DNA from: Sphingosinicellaceae bacterium
Lineage (GTDB): Bacteria > Pseudomonadota > Alphaproteobacteria > Sphingomonadales > Sphingomonadaceae
DNA length: 64,000 nt
Assembly: GCA_019285715.1 (NCBI GenBank)
Contig: CP079108.1
Coordinates: 2,495,001 to 2,559,000 of the forward strand
Direction: 5' to 3'
Shown here in pieces: positions 52,809 through 62,147 of this stretch (positions are counted from its first letter, which is position 1; every line of letters starts with the position of its first letter). The translations under genes were made by a program, and so were the position numbers. The notes beneath the pieces were generated by a model, which did not search any database, had not been told where the DNA came from, and saw only the letters and a program-made list of their open reading frames with translations.

Positions 52809-54104
52809 ATGTCAGGCTCCCCTCCCTTCGCCCTCGGTCTCGATTTCGGCACCACCAACTCCGTCGCGGCGATCGCCCGCGACGGCGTGTCGACTCTCGC
52901 CACGTTCGACACGCCCGGCGTCTCCGAGACCGCTTTCCGCTCGGCGCTGTGCTTCTGGGAGGAGGAAGCGGTGCGGGGCGGCATCGCGGTCGAGGCCGGG
53001 CCATGGGCGATCGCCGAGTATCTGGAGTTCCCGCAGGCCAGCCGCTTCCTGCAGTCCTTCAAGTCGGTCGCCGCCAATGCCGGCTTCGAGCACGCGACGA
53101 TCTTCGAGCGGCGCTACAAGTTTGAGGACCTCGGCCGGACCTTCCTCGCGAAGATGGCGGCCCGCGCCGGCGGTGCCCTCGACGGCGCGGCGCGCATCGT
53201 CGTCGGACGGCCGGTGGTCTATGCTGGCCATGCCCCCGACGAGGCGCTGGCGCGGCGACGCTACGACGCGATGTTCGACGGGCTCGGGGCCGACCTGCAC
53301 TATGTCTACGAGCCGCTCGGCGCGGCCTTCAGCTATGCGTCGAGGATCAGCGACCCCGCGACGATCCTGGTTGCGGACTTCGGCGGCGGCACCAGCGACT
53401 TCTCGGTCGTGCGGATCGAGGCACCGGGCGCGGCGCAGCGTTGCGTGCCGCTCGGCCACGCCGGTGTCGGTATCGCCGGCGACCGCTTCGATGCCCGGAT
53501 CGTCGATCAGCTGGTCATGCCGCTGCTCGGCAAGGGCGGCAGCTACCGCTCGTTCGACAAGGTGCTGGAGATCCCGAACGGCCACTTCGCCGACTTCGCC
53601 GACTGGTCGCGGCTGGCGCTGATGCACAACCGCCGGACGATGGCCGAGCTCGAGGCGCTGCGCCGGTCGGCGCTCGACCCCGACGCCATCGGCCGCCTGA
53701 TCGCGGTGATCGAGCAGGAACTCGGTTTCCGGCTGTACCAGGCAGTCGACCGCGTGAAGCGCGACCTGTCCGCCGCCGACCGGGCGAGCTTCCGCTTCAG
53801 CGGCGCCGGCCTTGCCGTCGAGGCGGAGGTGACGCGCGAGGCCTTCGAAGCGTGGATTGCCCCCGATATCCAGCAGATCGAACTCGCCGTCGACCGCGCG
53901 CTGGCGATGGCCGCAACCGACCCCACGGCCATCGACCGGATTTTCCTGACCGGCGGCGCCTCGCTGACCCCGCGCATCGTCCGGTTGTTCACGGAGCGCT
54001 TCGGGAGCGAGCGCATCGCGACCGGTGGCGAACTGACCTCGATCGCACACGGCCTCGCCCTGATCGGCGAGCAGGACGACCTGACCGTCTGGTCGGCACT
54101 CTAG
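52809..54104 (+). CDS. YegD-like Hsp70-family protein
   Basis: 431 residues, actin-like ATPase fold only; no substrate-binding domain. Phosphate-1 motif LGLDFGTTNSVAA (9-21), phosphate-2 ILVADFGGGTSDFSVV (about 187-202), adenosine motif IFLTGGASLTPRI (about 379-391). YegD is a degenerate Hsp70 relative of unclear function. Four-base convergent overlap with the LysR gene. Confidence 0.88.
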   Translation: MSGSPPFALGLDFGTTNSVAAIARDGVSTLATFDTPGVSETAFRSALCFWEEEAVRGGIAVEAGPWAIAEYLEFPQASRFLQSFKSVAANAGFEHATIFERRYKFEDLGRTFLAKMAARAGGALDGAARIVVGRPVVYAGHAPDEALARRRYDAMFDGLGADLHYVYEPLGAAFSYASRISDPATILVADFGGGTSDFSVVRIEAPGAAQRCVPLGHAGVGIAGDRFDARIVDQLVMPLLGKGGSYRSFDKVLEIPNGHFADFADWSRLALMHNRRTMAELEALRRSALDPDAIGRLIAVIEQELGFRLYQAVDRVKRDLSAADRASFRFSGAGLAVEAEVTREAFEAWIAPDIQQIELAVDRALAMAATDPTAIDRIFLTGGASLTPRIVRLFTERFGSERIATGGELTSIAHGLALIGEQDDLTVWSAL

Positions 54105-55030
54105 ACGTCGCCGAGCGCCTCGAAATCATCGTCGCCCGCACCGATGTCGACGAACTGCTGGAGCAGCCACGACGCCGCCGGCCCCGGCGGCACGTCGCGC
54201 CGCCAGATGCCGGCGAAGCGGTAGATGCCGCCGGGATGATCGGGCATCGCCAGCCGCACCAGCGTCCCGGCGAGCAGGTCGCCCGCGATCATCGGCAACG
54301 GCATGTTGCCCCAGCCGACCCCCTCGCGGAGCAGCGCATGCTTGGCCCCGAGATCGGCGAGCCGCCACGTTCGCGGGCTCATCACCGAGAAGTCCCGGCC
54401 CTCCGTCAGCGGTGAGCGATCGGTCAGCACGAGCTGGATGTACTCGCGGCCCGCACCCGGCGCGATCCGTTCGAGCCGCGCCAGCGGATGGTCGGGCGCA
54501 GCGACCGGTACCAGCGGCAGCGACCCGGCCGACAGGCTCTCGAGTTCCCCGATGCCGGCGATCAACGGCCCGGAGATGCCGAGCACCGCTTTCTGTTCGA
54601 GGACAAGCGACGCGACCGCGCCGAGCGCCTCCACGTACAGCCGCAGGCTCACCGTCGGGAACTCGACGTTGAAGCTGCGCAGCACGCTGCCGAGTCGCTC
54701 GGCCGGCAGCATCACGTCGACCGCGAGGTTGACCTCCGCCTCGAGCCCTTCGAGCATGCCCTTCACCTTGGCGCGCAGGCCGTCGAAGCCCTCGCCGATC
54801 GCCCGCGCCTCGGCCAGCACCGCCTGCCCTGCGACCGTCAGCTTCGGCCGGCGCGTGCTTTCGCGGTCGAACAGCAGCACGCCGAGCTGCGCCTCGAGGT
54901 TGGCGATGCCGTAGCTGATCACCGACACGGCCCGGTTGAGCTGGCGGCCCGCGCCCGCGAAACTGCCGCTGTCGACGACCGCAAGGAACGTCCGCAGCTG
55001 CTCGTAGGTCGGTGTGCCCGGATTTGCCAT
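54101..55030 (-). CDS. LysR-family transcriptional regulator
   Basis: 309 residues. HTH YEQLRTFLAVVDSGSFAGAGRQLNRAVSVISYGIANLEAQLGVLLFDRE (9-57) and a LysR substrate domain (about 88-290). Divergent from pirin, an arrangement common for pirin-regulating LysR proteins. Confidence 0.92.
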   Translation of the reverse strand: MANPGTPTYEQLRTFLAVVDSGSFAGAGRQLNRAVSVISYGIANLEAQLGVLLFDRESTRRPKLTVAGQAVLAEARAIGEGFDGLRAKVKGMLEGLEAEVNLAVDVMLPAERLGSVLRSFNVEFPTVSLRLYVEALGAVASLVLEQKAVLGISGPLIAGIGELESLSAGSLPLVPVAAPDHPLARLERIAPGAGREYIQLVLTDRSPLTEGRDFSVMSPRTWRLADLGAKHALLREGVGWGNMPLPMIAGDLLAGTLVRLAMPDHPGGIYRFAGIWRRDVPPGPAASWLLQQFVDIGAGDDDFEALGDV

Positions 55031-55063
55031 TTCAACTTTCTCGAACGGTCAGCCAGACTTTAT

Positions 55064-55089
55064 CGCTCTAATCGCGCAAGTCGAGAGCG
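55064..55089. promoter_or_regulatory. Inverted repeat between LysR and pirin genes
   Basis: CGCTCT (55064-55069) and AGAGCG (55084-55089) flank a 14-base spacer in the 111-base divergent gap. The size suits a LysR-type site, but the T-N11-A form is not clear. Confidence 0.3.
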
Positions 55090-55141
55090 CCTATCTCGGT
55101 GCCACGGCGCGGTTCGAACCGCCCACAGCAGGAGACAAGAC

Positions 55142-55840
55142 ATGATCGAAGTTCGTCCCTTCACCGGCCTCGGCGGCGCGGACCATGGCTGGCTCAACGC
55201 CAAGCACCACTTCAGCTTTGCCAGCTTCCACGACCCCAAGCGCATGAACTGGGGCTCGCTGCGCGTCTGGAACGACGACACCATCGCCCCGAAGACCGGC
55301 TTCCCGCCCCACCCGCACCGCGACATGGAGATCATCACCTACGTCCGCGAGGGTGCCATCACCCACAAGGACAACCTCGGTAACGAGGGCCGCACCGAAG
55401 CGGGCGACGTCCAGGTCATGTCGGCGGGCACCGGGATCACCCACTCCGAGTACAACCAGGAGGACGTGACCACGAAGATCTTCCAGATCTGGATCCAGCC
55501 AAGCCGCACCGGCGAGAAGCCGGCGTGGGGTGCCAAGCCCTTCCCCAAGGGCGAGCGCTCGGGCCAGTTCGTGGTGCTGGCCAGCGGCTTCGACAACGAC
55601 AACGACGCGCTGCCGATCCGCACCGACGCCCGCGTCGTCGGTGCCAGCCTGAAGGCGGGCGAGAGCGCCGAGTATCCGCTCGGTGCGACCCGCCGCGGCT
55701 ATCTGGTGCCCGCCACCGGCGCGGTGACGATCGACGGCCAGCGCATCGGTGCCCGTGACGGTGCGGCGATTACTGGCGTCGAGACGCTCCGTGTCACCGC
55801 ACTCGAGGACAGCGAAATCGTCCTCGTCGACGCCGCCTGA
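55142..55840 (+). CDS. Pirin-family protein
   Basis: 232 residues from ATG 55142 with AGGAGA upstream. Bicupin. The N-terminal cupin has the metal motif PHPHRDMEIITYV with GAITHKDN and the later GTGITHSEYN, giving the usual His/His/His/Glu set. Bacterial pirins include quercetinase-like and regulatory proteins. A YceI gene follows at 36 bases. Confidence 0.92.
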   Translation: MIEVRPFTGLGGADHGWLNAKHHFSFASFHDPKRMNWGSLRVWNDDTIAPKTGFPPHPHRDMEIITYVREGAITHKDNLGNEGRTEAGDVQVMSAGTGITHSEYNQEDVTTKIFQIWIQPSRTGEKPAWGAKPFPKGERSGQFVVLASGFDNDNDALPIRTDARVVGASLKAGESAEYPLGATRRGYLVPATGAVTIDGQRIGARDGAAITGVETLRVTALEDSEIVLVDAA

Positions 55841-55876
55841 ACCCGACTCTAGACTGCACTTGAAAAGGACACGCTC

Positions 55877-56476
55877 ATGAAGACTATCGCTATCTCGATC
55901 CTCGCCCTCACCGTCGCCAGCCCGCTGCTGGCGCAGGCGACCAAGGACACTGCCACCGTCCAGGCCGGCAGCTACAAGACCGATCCGAACCACGCCCTGG
56001 TGCAATTCGAGGTCAACCACCTCGGCTTCACGCAGTTCTTCGGCACCTTCCCCGCCGCGACCGGCACGCTGAGCCTCGATCCGAAGAACATCGGCGCGTC
56101 GAAGCTCGACGTCTCGGTGCCGGTCGAGCGGGTCTCGACGACCAACGCCAAGCTCGACGACGAGCTACGCAGTGCCGACTGGTTCGACGCAGCGAAGTAT
56201 CCGACGATCCGCTTCGTCTCGACCAAGGTCACCCGCACCGGCCCGACGACCGCGAAGATCGCCGGCACGCTGACCCTGCACGGTGTCAGCAAGCCGTTCG
56301 TGCTCGACGCCAGCTTCATCGGCGCCGGCCCCAACCCGCTGTCGAAGGCCTATACCGTCGGCTTCAAGGCGACCGGGCAGATCAAGCGCACGGAGTTCGG
56401 CGTCAGCAAGTACGCGCCGCTGGTCAGCGACGAGGTCACGATCACCATCGCGGCCCCGTTCGAAAAGGCCAATTAG
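55877..56476 (+). CDS. YceI-family periplasmic protein
   Basis: 199 residues with signal peptide 1-19 (LLAQA). YceI lipocalin-like barrel: YKTDPNHALVQFEVNHLGFTQFFGTF, SVPVERVSTTNAKLDDELRSADWFDAAKYPTIRF, LTLHGVSKPFVLD and GFKATGQIKRTEFGVSKYAP. Binds polyisoprenoids such as quinones in family members. Probably cotranscribed with pirin and ended by the hairpin at 56484. Confidence 0.93.
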   Translation: MKTIAISILALTVASPLLAQATKDTATVQAGSYKTDPNHALVQFEVNHLGFTQFFGTFPAATGTLSLDPKNIGASKLDVSVPVERVSTTNAKLDDELRSADWFDAAKYPTIRFVSTKVTRTGPTTAKIAGTLTLHGVSKPFVLDASFIGAGPNPLSKAYTVGFKATGQIKRTEFGVSKYAPLVSDEVTITIAAPFEKAN

Positions 56477-56483
56477 GGAGAAC

Positions 56484-56510
56484 CGGCCGCCTGCACGTTG
56501 CAGGCGGCCG
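56484..56510 (+). terminator. Strong hairpin after the YceI gene
   Basis: 12-bp perfect stem CGGCCGCCTGCA / TGCAGGCGGCCG with a three-base loop, seven bases after the stop. No T-run, so rho-independent action is not certain, but the position is right for the end of the pirin-YceI unit. Confidence 0.65.
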
Positions 56511-56589
56511 TCCCACTGCGGCAACGGCCTGCCTCTGCGCCAGCCGGCCGACTTGCCACATGCCGGCAACTGGATGCATCCGGCACCAC

Positions 56590-57477
56590 ATGAACCCCCT
56601 CACCCGCTTCCTGCCGTCCTGGCGCGCGGTTGCCGCCGCGCTCGCGCTGTTCGGCTCCGCCCCCGCCCTCGCGGTGCCCGCGATGTGGCGTGTCCACAGT
56701 GGCGCAACCGAGATCATCCTGTTCGGCACCCTCCACGAGCTGCCGCCGGGCGTCCCGTGGTTCAACCGCCGCGTCACCGACCGCGTCGACGCCGCCGATG
56801 CGCTGGTGCTCGAGGCCGTGGTTCCCGACGACCCGAGCGTCGTCAGCGGGCTGATCTCCAGGCTCGGCTACTCGCCCAAGGAGCCGAAGCTCGACACACG
56901 GGTCGCGCCGTCGAAGCGCGGCAAGCTCGACGCCGCGGTCGCCGCGACGACGCTTTCGATGGACTCGCTCGACCTCATGGAGACGTGGCTGGCGGCGATC
57001 GTCGTCGGCGACGCGACATTGGCCAACCTCGGTCTAACAGCGGCCAACGGCGTCGAGGCGACACTGACCGCGAAATTCCGCGCCGCCGGCAAGCCGATCA
57101 CGCCGCTCGAGACGCTGCAGCAGCAGTTCGGCTATTTCGACACCCTGCCCGAGGCCGACCAGCGCGCCCTGCTCGATGCGACCGTCGACGACATCGCCAC
57201 CGCCAAGGCCGACACCGACAAGCTGGTGGCCGCGTGGCTGGCGGGCGACACCGAGACCATCGCCGCCGCCTTCAAGGGCGATGCACTTGGCGCGACTCCC
57301 GTCGTCGCAAAGGCCCTGATGACCGACCGCAACGCCCGCTGGGCCGACTGGATCAAGGCGCGGCTGCGGGTGCCCGGCAAGCTGTTCGTCGCGGTCGGCG
57401 CGGCGCACCTCGCGGGTCCGAATTCGGTGCTGGCGATGCTCAAGGCGCGCGGCATAACCGCCGAGCGGCTGCCCTGA
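56590..57477 (+). CDS. TraB/GumN-family protein
   Basis: 295 residues from ATG 56590, signal peptide about 1-28. TraB/GumN family, a possible metalloprotease fold. The two conserved Gly-His patches are present: ILFGTLHELPPGVPWF near the N-terminus and LFVAVGAAHLAGPNSVLAMLKARG at the end. Acts outside the cytoplasm; substrate unknown. Confidence 0.85.
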   Translation: MNPLTRFLPSWRAVAAALALFGSAPALAVPAMWRVHSGATEIILFGTLHELPPGVPWFNRRVTDRVDAADALVLEAVVPDDPSVVSGLISRLGYSPKEPKLDTRVAPSKRGKLDAAVAATTLSMDSLDLMETWLAAIVVGDATLANLGLTAANGVEATLTAKFRAAGKPITPLETLQQQFGYFDTLPEADQRALLDATVDDIATAKADTDKLVAAWLAGDTETIAAAFKGDALGATPVVAKALMTDRNARWADWIKARLRVPGKLFVAVGAAHLAGPNSVLAMLKARGITAERLP

Positions 57478-57532
57478 GTTGCGCGCCGTCGCCCGGTCGC
57501 CCACTAAGCGAGGCTGAGCAACGGGGGGCGTG

Positions 57533-58267
57533 ATGACGGCACCGACGATCAAGGCGGTCGACGCAGACACGCTCCACGGCCGCCAGCTGCGCTACTACGA
57601 CTTCCTGATGGCGGCGTTCGTCGCGATCCTGCTGTGCTCCAACCTGATCGGCGCGGCAAAGCAGGCGACATTCCACCTCCCCGTCCTCGGCGACGTGATC
57701 TTCGGCGCCGGCATCCTGTTCTTTCCGCTCGGCTATGTGCTCGGCGACGTGATGACCGAGGTCTACGGCTATGCCCGCGCGCGCCGCGTCGTCTGGGTCG
57801 GTTTCGCGGCGTCGATCTTCGCGGCCGCGATGGCGTGGGTCGTGGTCGCGATGCCGCCCGCCCCGGGCTGGCCCGACCAGGCCGCCTACCAGACCGCGTT
57901 CGGCAACACGCCGCGCATCTTCGCCGCCTCGATCGCGGCGTTCTGGGCGGGGGAGTTCGCCAACTCGTTCGTACTGGCGCGCATGAAAGTGCTGACCAGC
58001 GGCCGCTGGCTATGGACCCGGACGATCGGCTCCACGGTCGTCGGCGAGGGCGTTGACAGTATGATCTTCTACCCGCTCGCGTTCCTTGGCGTGTGGAAGA
58101 CCGCCCTCGTCGTTCAGGTGATGATCACCAACTATCTGCTCAAGGTGCTGTGGGAGGTCGTGCTGACGCCGGTCACCTACCGCATCGTCGCCGCCTTCAA
58201 GCGTGCCGAGGGCATCGACGTATTCGACCGCGGCACCGATTTCAGTCCGTTCAGAACGAGGGTTTGA
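57533..58267 (+). CDS. Queuosine precursor transporter (YhhQ/VUT family)
   Basis: 244 residues with six or seven helices. Family features: LLCSNLIGAAKQ, FPLGYVLGDVMTEVYGYARARRVVWVGF (about 63-90) and the late STVVGEGVDSMIFYPLAF (about 168-185). Imports preQ0/preQ1-type precursors. ATG 57533 follows a GTG in frame and a G-run. No riboswitch was recognised in the short leader. Confidence 0.9.
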   Translation: MTAPTIKAVDADTLHGRQLRYYDFLMAAFVAILLCSNLIGAAKQATFHLPVLGDVIFGAGILFFPLGYVLGDVMTEVYGYARARRVVWVGFAASIFAAAMAWVVVAMPPAPGWPDQAAYQTAFGNTPRIFAASIAAFWAGEFANSFVLARMKVLTSGRWLWTRTIGSTVVGEGVDSMIFYPLAFLGVWKTALVVQVMITNYLLKVLWEVVLTPVTYRIVAAFKRAEGIDVFDRGTDFSPFRTRV

Positions 58268-58268
58268 G

Positions 58269-58835
58269 ATGGAGACCGACCTGCCGATCGAAGCCGAGGA
58301 CAAGCGCCTCAATCGCGGCGTCGCAGCGACCGTGGTGCTGTTCTCGGTGTTCCTCGGCCTGTGCAACATCAAGGACGGCAACATCAACCAGAACATGCAG
58401 CAGGCGAAGGCCGATGCGGTCGACACCTGGGGCGAGTATCAGGCCTCGCGCACCAAGCTCCACCTCAGCGAGGGCGAGGCCGACCAATTGGCGGTGCTCG
58501 GCCCGCTGGCCAAGGACGGCGCGGCAGTGGCGCGGCAGGAGGCCGTGCTGGCGGCGCGCATCGCCAAGTACAAGACCGAAGGCCCGGCACTGCAGGCCAA
58601 GGCCAAGGGCTTCGAAGCTCGGTACGACGAACTGAACTATCACGACGATCAGTTCGACGCGACCGATGCGCTGGTGTCGATCGCGGTGTCGGTGGCGGCG
58701 GTGTCGGCGCTGGTCGAAAGCTGGTTGGTGCTGGGCGTGGCGTGGGCGTTCGGCGTCGGCGGGCTGGTGTTCGGGATTGCGGGATTTGCAGGATGGGCGA
58801 TCCACCCGGATATCCTGTCGCGGTTCCTGGGTTAG
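58269..58835 (+). CDS. DUF4337 membrane protein
   Basis: 188 residues from ATG 58269, one base after the transporter stop. One N-terminal helix (about 20-36) followed by a soluble helical part with AKADAVDTWGEYQASRTKLHLSE, the DUF4337 hallmark, and two C-terminal helices (about 135-185). Function unknown. Confidence 0.82.
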   Translation: METDLPIEAEDKRLNRGVAATVVLFSVFLGLCNIKDGNINQNMQQAKADAVDTWGEYQASRTKLHLSEGEADQLAVLGPLAKDGAAVARQEAVLAARIAKYKTEGPALQAKAKGFEARYDELNYHDDQFDATDALVSIAVSVAAVSALVESWLVLGVAWAFGVGGLVFGIAGFAGWAIHPDILSRFLG

Positions 58836-58868
58836 CCCGGCCCCGTCGCTGTCATCCCGAACGACTGG

Positions 58869-58986
58869 CTGTCATCCCCACGCAGGAGGGGACCCATGAT
58901 CACCGGCTGTCGAGCGTGAGCGGAAACGGCTGAGCTTCACTCGGTGATGCGGTGTTCATGGGTCCCCGCCTGCGCGGGGATGACAG
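58869..58986. repeat. Long inverted repeat element (REP-like)
   Basis: Left arm 58869-58899 begins CTGTCATCCCCACGCAGGAG and right arm 58956-58986 is its near-perfect complement; 56 bases lie between. A further partial GCTGTCATCCC precedes at 58856. It sits between convergent genes and resembles dispersed GTCATCCCCGC repeats seen in many alphaproteobacterial genomes (from memory). Confidence 0.8.
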
Positions 58987-59000
58987 GGATTACGCCGCCC

Positions 59001-59666
59001 CTACCCCAACGCCGCGACCAGCCCGTCGAACAATCGCCGCCCGTCCGTCCCGCCATGCGCGCCTTCGATCATGCGCTCGGGGTGGGGCATCAGGCCGAGA
59101 ACGTTGCCCTGGTCGTTGACGATGCCGGCGATGCGCCGGGCGCTGCCGTTGACCTCCTCGGCATAGCGGAACACCACCCGGCCCTCGCCCTCGAGGCGGT
59201 CGAGGACGTCGGCATCGGCGGTGTAATTGCCGTCGTGGTGGGCGACGGGGATGCGCAACTGCTCGCCCGCATCGTATTTCGAGGTGAAGCTGGTCTGGCT
59301 GTTGGCGACCTCGAGCACGACGTCGCGGCAGACGAAATCGAGGCCGGCGTTGCGCATCAGCGCGCCCGGCAGCAGCCCCGCCTCGGTCAGCACCTGGAAG
59401 CCGTTGCAGACGCCGAGCACCGCGACGCCGCGCGACGCCGCCGCGATGACCGCGCGCATCACCGGCGAGCGCGCCGACATCGCGCCTGAGCGCAAATAGT
59501 CGCCGTAGGAAAAACCGCCCGGCAGCGCAATCAGGTCGAGGCCATCGGGAAGTTCGGTGTCGCGGTGCCAGACCATCGTCGGCGCGGTGCCGGTGGTTTC
59601 GTGCAGCGCGACGGCGAGGTCACGGTCGCAGTTCGATCCGGGGAAGACAACGACGGCGGTCTTCAT
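59001..59666 (-). CDS. purQ: Phosphoribosylformylglycinamidine synthase, glutaminase subunit
   Basis: 221 residues. Supplies ammonia to PurL for FGAM formation. Class I glutamine amidotransferase: [17 protein letters not shown], nucleophile Cys in [11 protein letters not shown] (about 86), and the His-Glu pair in [11 protein letters not shown] (about 195). Downstream of purS on the same strand. Confidence 0.96.
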   Translation of the reverse strand: MKTAVVVFPGSNCDRDLAVALHETTGTAPTMVWHRDTELPDGLDLIALPGGFSYGDYLRSGAMSARSPVMRAVIAAASRGVAVLGVCNGFQVLTEAGLLPGALMRNAGLDFVCRDVVLEVANSQTSFTSKYDAGEQLRIPVAHHDGNYTADADVLDRLEGEGRVVFRYAEEVNGSARRIAGIVNDQGNVLGLMPHPERMIEGAHGGTDGRRLFDGLVAALG

Positions 59667-59698
59667 CCGCCGATCTTCAAAGCTGCCGCGGTCTTCAT
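59663..59698 (-). CDS. Eleven-codon mini-ORF overlapping the purQ start
   Basis: ATG 59698 opens [11 protein letters not shown] and stops in the TGA overlapping the purQ ATG. Its leader and first codons (GATCGGCG then ATGAAGACCGC) duplicate those of purQ itself 32 bases downstream. It may arise from a small tandem duplication and couple translation into purQ. Confidence 0.35.
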   Translation of the reverse strand: MKTAAALKIGG

Positions 59699-59708
59699 GC
59701 GCCGATCC

Positions 59709-59939
59709 TCACAAAGTCTCGACGCGGAAGCTTTCGATCACGGTGTTGGCGAGCAATTTGCGCGCCATGTCCTCGATCGTCGCGACGCTGGTGCCGTCGG
59801 CGAGGTCGAGCTCGATAACCTTGCCCTGGCGGACTCCGGTAACGCCGTCGAACCCCAGTCCCTCCAGCGCGTGGTGGATGGCGCGGCCCTGCGGGTCGAG
59901 GACGCCGGGCTTCAGGGTGACGGTGACTCGGGCCTTCAT
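59709..59939 (-). CDS. purS: Phosphoribosylformylglycinamidine synthase subunit PurS
   Basis: 76 residues: MKARVTVTLKPGVLDPQGRA then ALEGLGFDGVTGVRQGKVIELDL. This is the complete PurS fold, which links PurQ to PurL. PurL is not in the window. Confidence 0.95.
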   Translation of the reverse strand: MKARVTVTLKPGVLDPQGRAIHHALEGLGFDGVTGVRQGKVIELDLADGTSVATIEDMARKLLANTVIESFRVETL

Positions 59940-59985
59940 CCGCGCCCTATGCCCGCCGCGGACCCCAACCTCAAGAGGCGCGCTC

Positions 59986-60762
59986 TCAATAGGCGTGCTG
60001 AGCGATCAGCGCAGCTTCGGTCGCGCACCCCGCTGCATCGGGGGCCTGACCGGCAGCGCGCAGGGCGGCAAGCTCGGCGCGGGCGGCGGCGAAATCGGAC
60101 TGGTAGTCGAGCGAGGCGCGCACGACGCTGAGGGTGCCGGTCGCGGTCGCGCGCCCGGCCTCGACCGCGCTGGCGTTGTGGACGCCGCAGATCACCCGGC
60201 TCTCACCATAGGCCCGCGCACGGGCCTCGATGGCACTGGCACGTTCGGGCATCAGCTCCGCCAGGATCGTCCCCCAGGTCCAGCCCCAGGTCGAGTGGCC
60301 CGACGGATAGTCGAAGCTGCCGACCAGTTCCTCAGGCGCCTGGCAGGTCTGGCCGCGGTCGATCTGGTAGGGTCGCAGACGCTTGAAGAAGTCCTTGCCG
60401 GTCCCGGAGACGCGCGCCGTATCGCGACCGGCGCGGACGATCAGCAGGGTCAGGCGCGGCGCGGTCTCGCGGGTCAGGACGACGCCCGCGGCGCAGCTGA
60501 AGTCGCGCGCCATCGCCGGCACGGTATAGTCGACGTCGCTGGTCGCCAGAGCATAGCGCGCCGTGCCGATCGCCTTGCGGGTCTGCTTGAAGATCTTGCG
60601 GTCGGCATCGTAGCGCGGCTCGTGGACGACAGGCGCAGGCTGGATGATCTGCGTGACGTCGACCGCCCCTGCCTTCAGATAGGGTGCCGGCGGCAACGGC
60701 GGGGCGACGGTCTGCGAGGCGACCGGGCCGGCGACGATCAACGCGAGCAGGAGGCTTTTCAT
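59986..60762 (-). CDS. Secreted class A acid phosphatase (PAP2 family)
   Basis: 258 residues, signal peptide about 1-17. Non-specific acid phosphatase motif set: KRLRPYQ (about 130), FDYPSGHSTWGWTWG (about 152) and SRVICGVHNASAVEAGR (about 188). The last motif normally reads His-x-x-Ser-Asp; here the Asp is Ala, so the partner of the nucleophilic His is missing. Lies between purC and purS, 50 bases after the purC stop and on the same strand; it may share their transcript. Confidence 0.85.
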   Translation of the reverse strand: MKSLLLALIVAGPVASQTVAPPLPPAPYLKAGAVDVTQIIQPAPVVHEPRYDADRKIFKQTRKAIGTARYALATSDVDYTVPAMARDFSCAAGVVLTRETAPRLTLLIVRAGRDTARVSGTGKDFFKRLRPYQIDRGQTCQAPEELVGSFDYPSGHSTWGWTWGTILAELMPERASAIEARARAYGESRVICGVHNASAVEAGRATATGTLSVVRASLDYQSDFAAARAELAALRAAGQAPDAAGCATEAALIAQHAY

Positions 60763-60812
60763 GGCGTCCGGTCTAGGCCGACCAGACGCCTCTGATCAAG
60801 CGGCCGACAAGC

Positions 60813-61592
60813 CTACTTCCCGCGCGACTTGCGATGCTCGTCGAGGTCGAGAACAGCCCCGACGACACCTTCGGGAAGCAGACCGAGACGACGCGCAACC
60901 TCCTGGTAAGCCTCGACTTCGCCGCCGAGGTCGTGGCGGAAGCGGTCCTTGTCCATCTTCTCGTTGGTCTTCATGTCCCACAGGCGGCAGCCGTCTGGGC
61001 TGATCTCGTCGGCCAGGATGATGCGGCTGTAGTCGCCCTCGAACAGGCGGCCGAACTCGAGCTTGAAGTCCACCAGCCGGATGCCGACGCCAGCGAACAT
61101 GCCCGCCATGAAGTCGTTGATGCGGACCGCGAGGTCGGCGATGTCGTGCATCTCCTCCTGCGTCGCCCAGCCGAACGCCGAGATGTGCTCCTCGGTGATC
61201 ATCGGGTCGCCGAGCGCGTCGTCCTTGTAGTAATATTCGAGGATGGTGCGGGGCAGCGGGGTGCCCTCCTCCATGCCGAGGCGCTTCGCCAGGCTGCCGG
61301 CGACAACGTTGCGAACAACGACCTCGACGGGCACGATCTCAACCTGGCGAACGAGTTGCTCGCGCATGTTGAGACGGCGCACGAAGTGGGTCGGGATGCC
61401 AATGGTGCCGAGCATCGTGAAAATGTGCTCGGAGATGCGGTTGTTGAGGACGCCCTTGCCGCTGATCGTGCCCTTCTTCTGGGCATTGAACGCAGTGGCA
61501 TCGTCCTTGAAATACTGGATCAAAGTGCCGGGCTCGGGACCCTCGTAGAGGATCTTGGCCTTGCCCTCGTAGATCTGGCGGCGGCGGGTCAT
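60813..61592 (-). CDS. purC: SAICAR synthase
   Basis: 259 residues from ATG 61592. [31 protein letters not shown] opens the SAICAR synthetase fold; also [34 protein letters not shown] and [10 protein letters not shown] with [15 protein letters not shown]. Joins aspartate to CAIR in purine synthesis. First gene of the minus-strand pur group here. Confidence 0.96.
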   Translation of the reverse strand: MTRRRQIYEGKAKILYEGPEPGTLIQYFKDDATAFNAQKKGTISGKGVLNNRISEHIFTMLGTIGIPTHFVRRLNMREQLVRQVEIVPVEVVVRNVVAGSLAKRLGMEEGTPLPRTILEYYYKDDALGDPMITEEHISAFGWATQEEMHDIADLAVRINDFMAGMFAGVGIRLVDFKLEFGRLFEGDYSRIILADEISPDGCRLWDMKTNEKMDKDRFRHDLGGEVEAYQEVARRLGLLPEGVVGAVLDLDEHRKSRGK

Positions 61593-61807
61593 GGGGCGGG
61601 AGCCTTCTTCAAATAACAACGCCCCGGCGCGGGCGGGCAGTCGCGCGCGGGCCGGGGCGGGTGGTCCTCCATACATAGCGCGGGGGTGCCCACGTGACAA
61701 TGTCACGCCACGCTTCGGGACAATGTCACGCCACGGATTGCGCAGGGGCGTTGAACGATGCCCCCCGCCGCTCTATCTGCAGGAGAAGACACGCCCCGAG
61801 GAGCCGC

Positions 61808-62122
61808 ATGACTAGCTTCGACAACCGCGAAAAAGCCTTCGAGGACATGTACGCCCATGATGCGGACTTGCGCTTCAAGGTGCTGGCACGGCGCGATAAA
61901 CTGGTCGGCCTGTGGGCTGCCGGGCAGCTTGGCAAAGGCGAGGCAGACGCGGCCGAGTATGCCAAGACGATCGTCGCCGCCGACCTGATCCACCCCGGCG
62001 ACGAGGACGTCATCGCCAAGTTGCAGGCCGATCTCGGCAGCCTCGCCACCGACGCCGAGATTCGCGCCCAGCTCCAGACTGCTTTCATCGAGGCCGAGCG
62101 CCAGTATCGGGAAGCGGTCTGA
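61808..62122 (+). CDS. DUF1476 protein (F-ATPase zeta-subunit type)
   Basis: 104 residues, GAGGAG before the ATG. FDNREKAFEDMYAHDADLRFKVLARRDKLVGLWAA is the family start. In Paracoccus this protein is the zeta subunit that inhibits F1-ATPase hydrolysis; a similar role is likely. Divergent from purC. Confidence 0.92.
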   Translation: MTSFDNREKAFEDMYAHDADLRFKVLARRDKLVGLWAAGQLGKGEADAAEYAKTIVAADLIHPGDEDVIAKLQADLGSLATDAEIRAQLQTAFIEAERQYREAV

Positions 62123-62147
62123 TGCCTGTTGCCGCAGGTCCGCGCTG

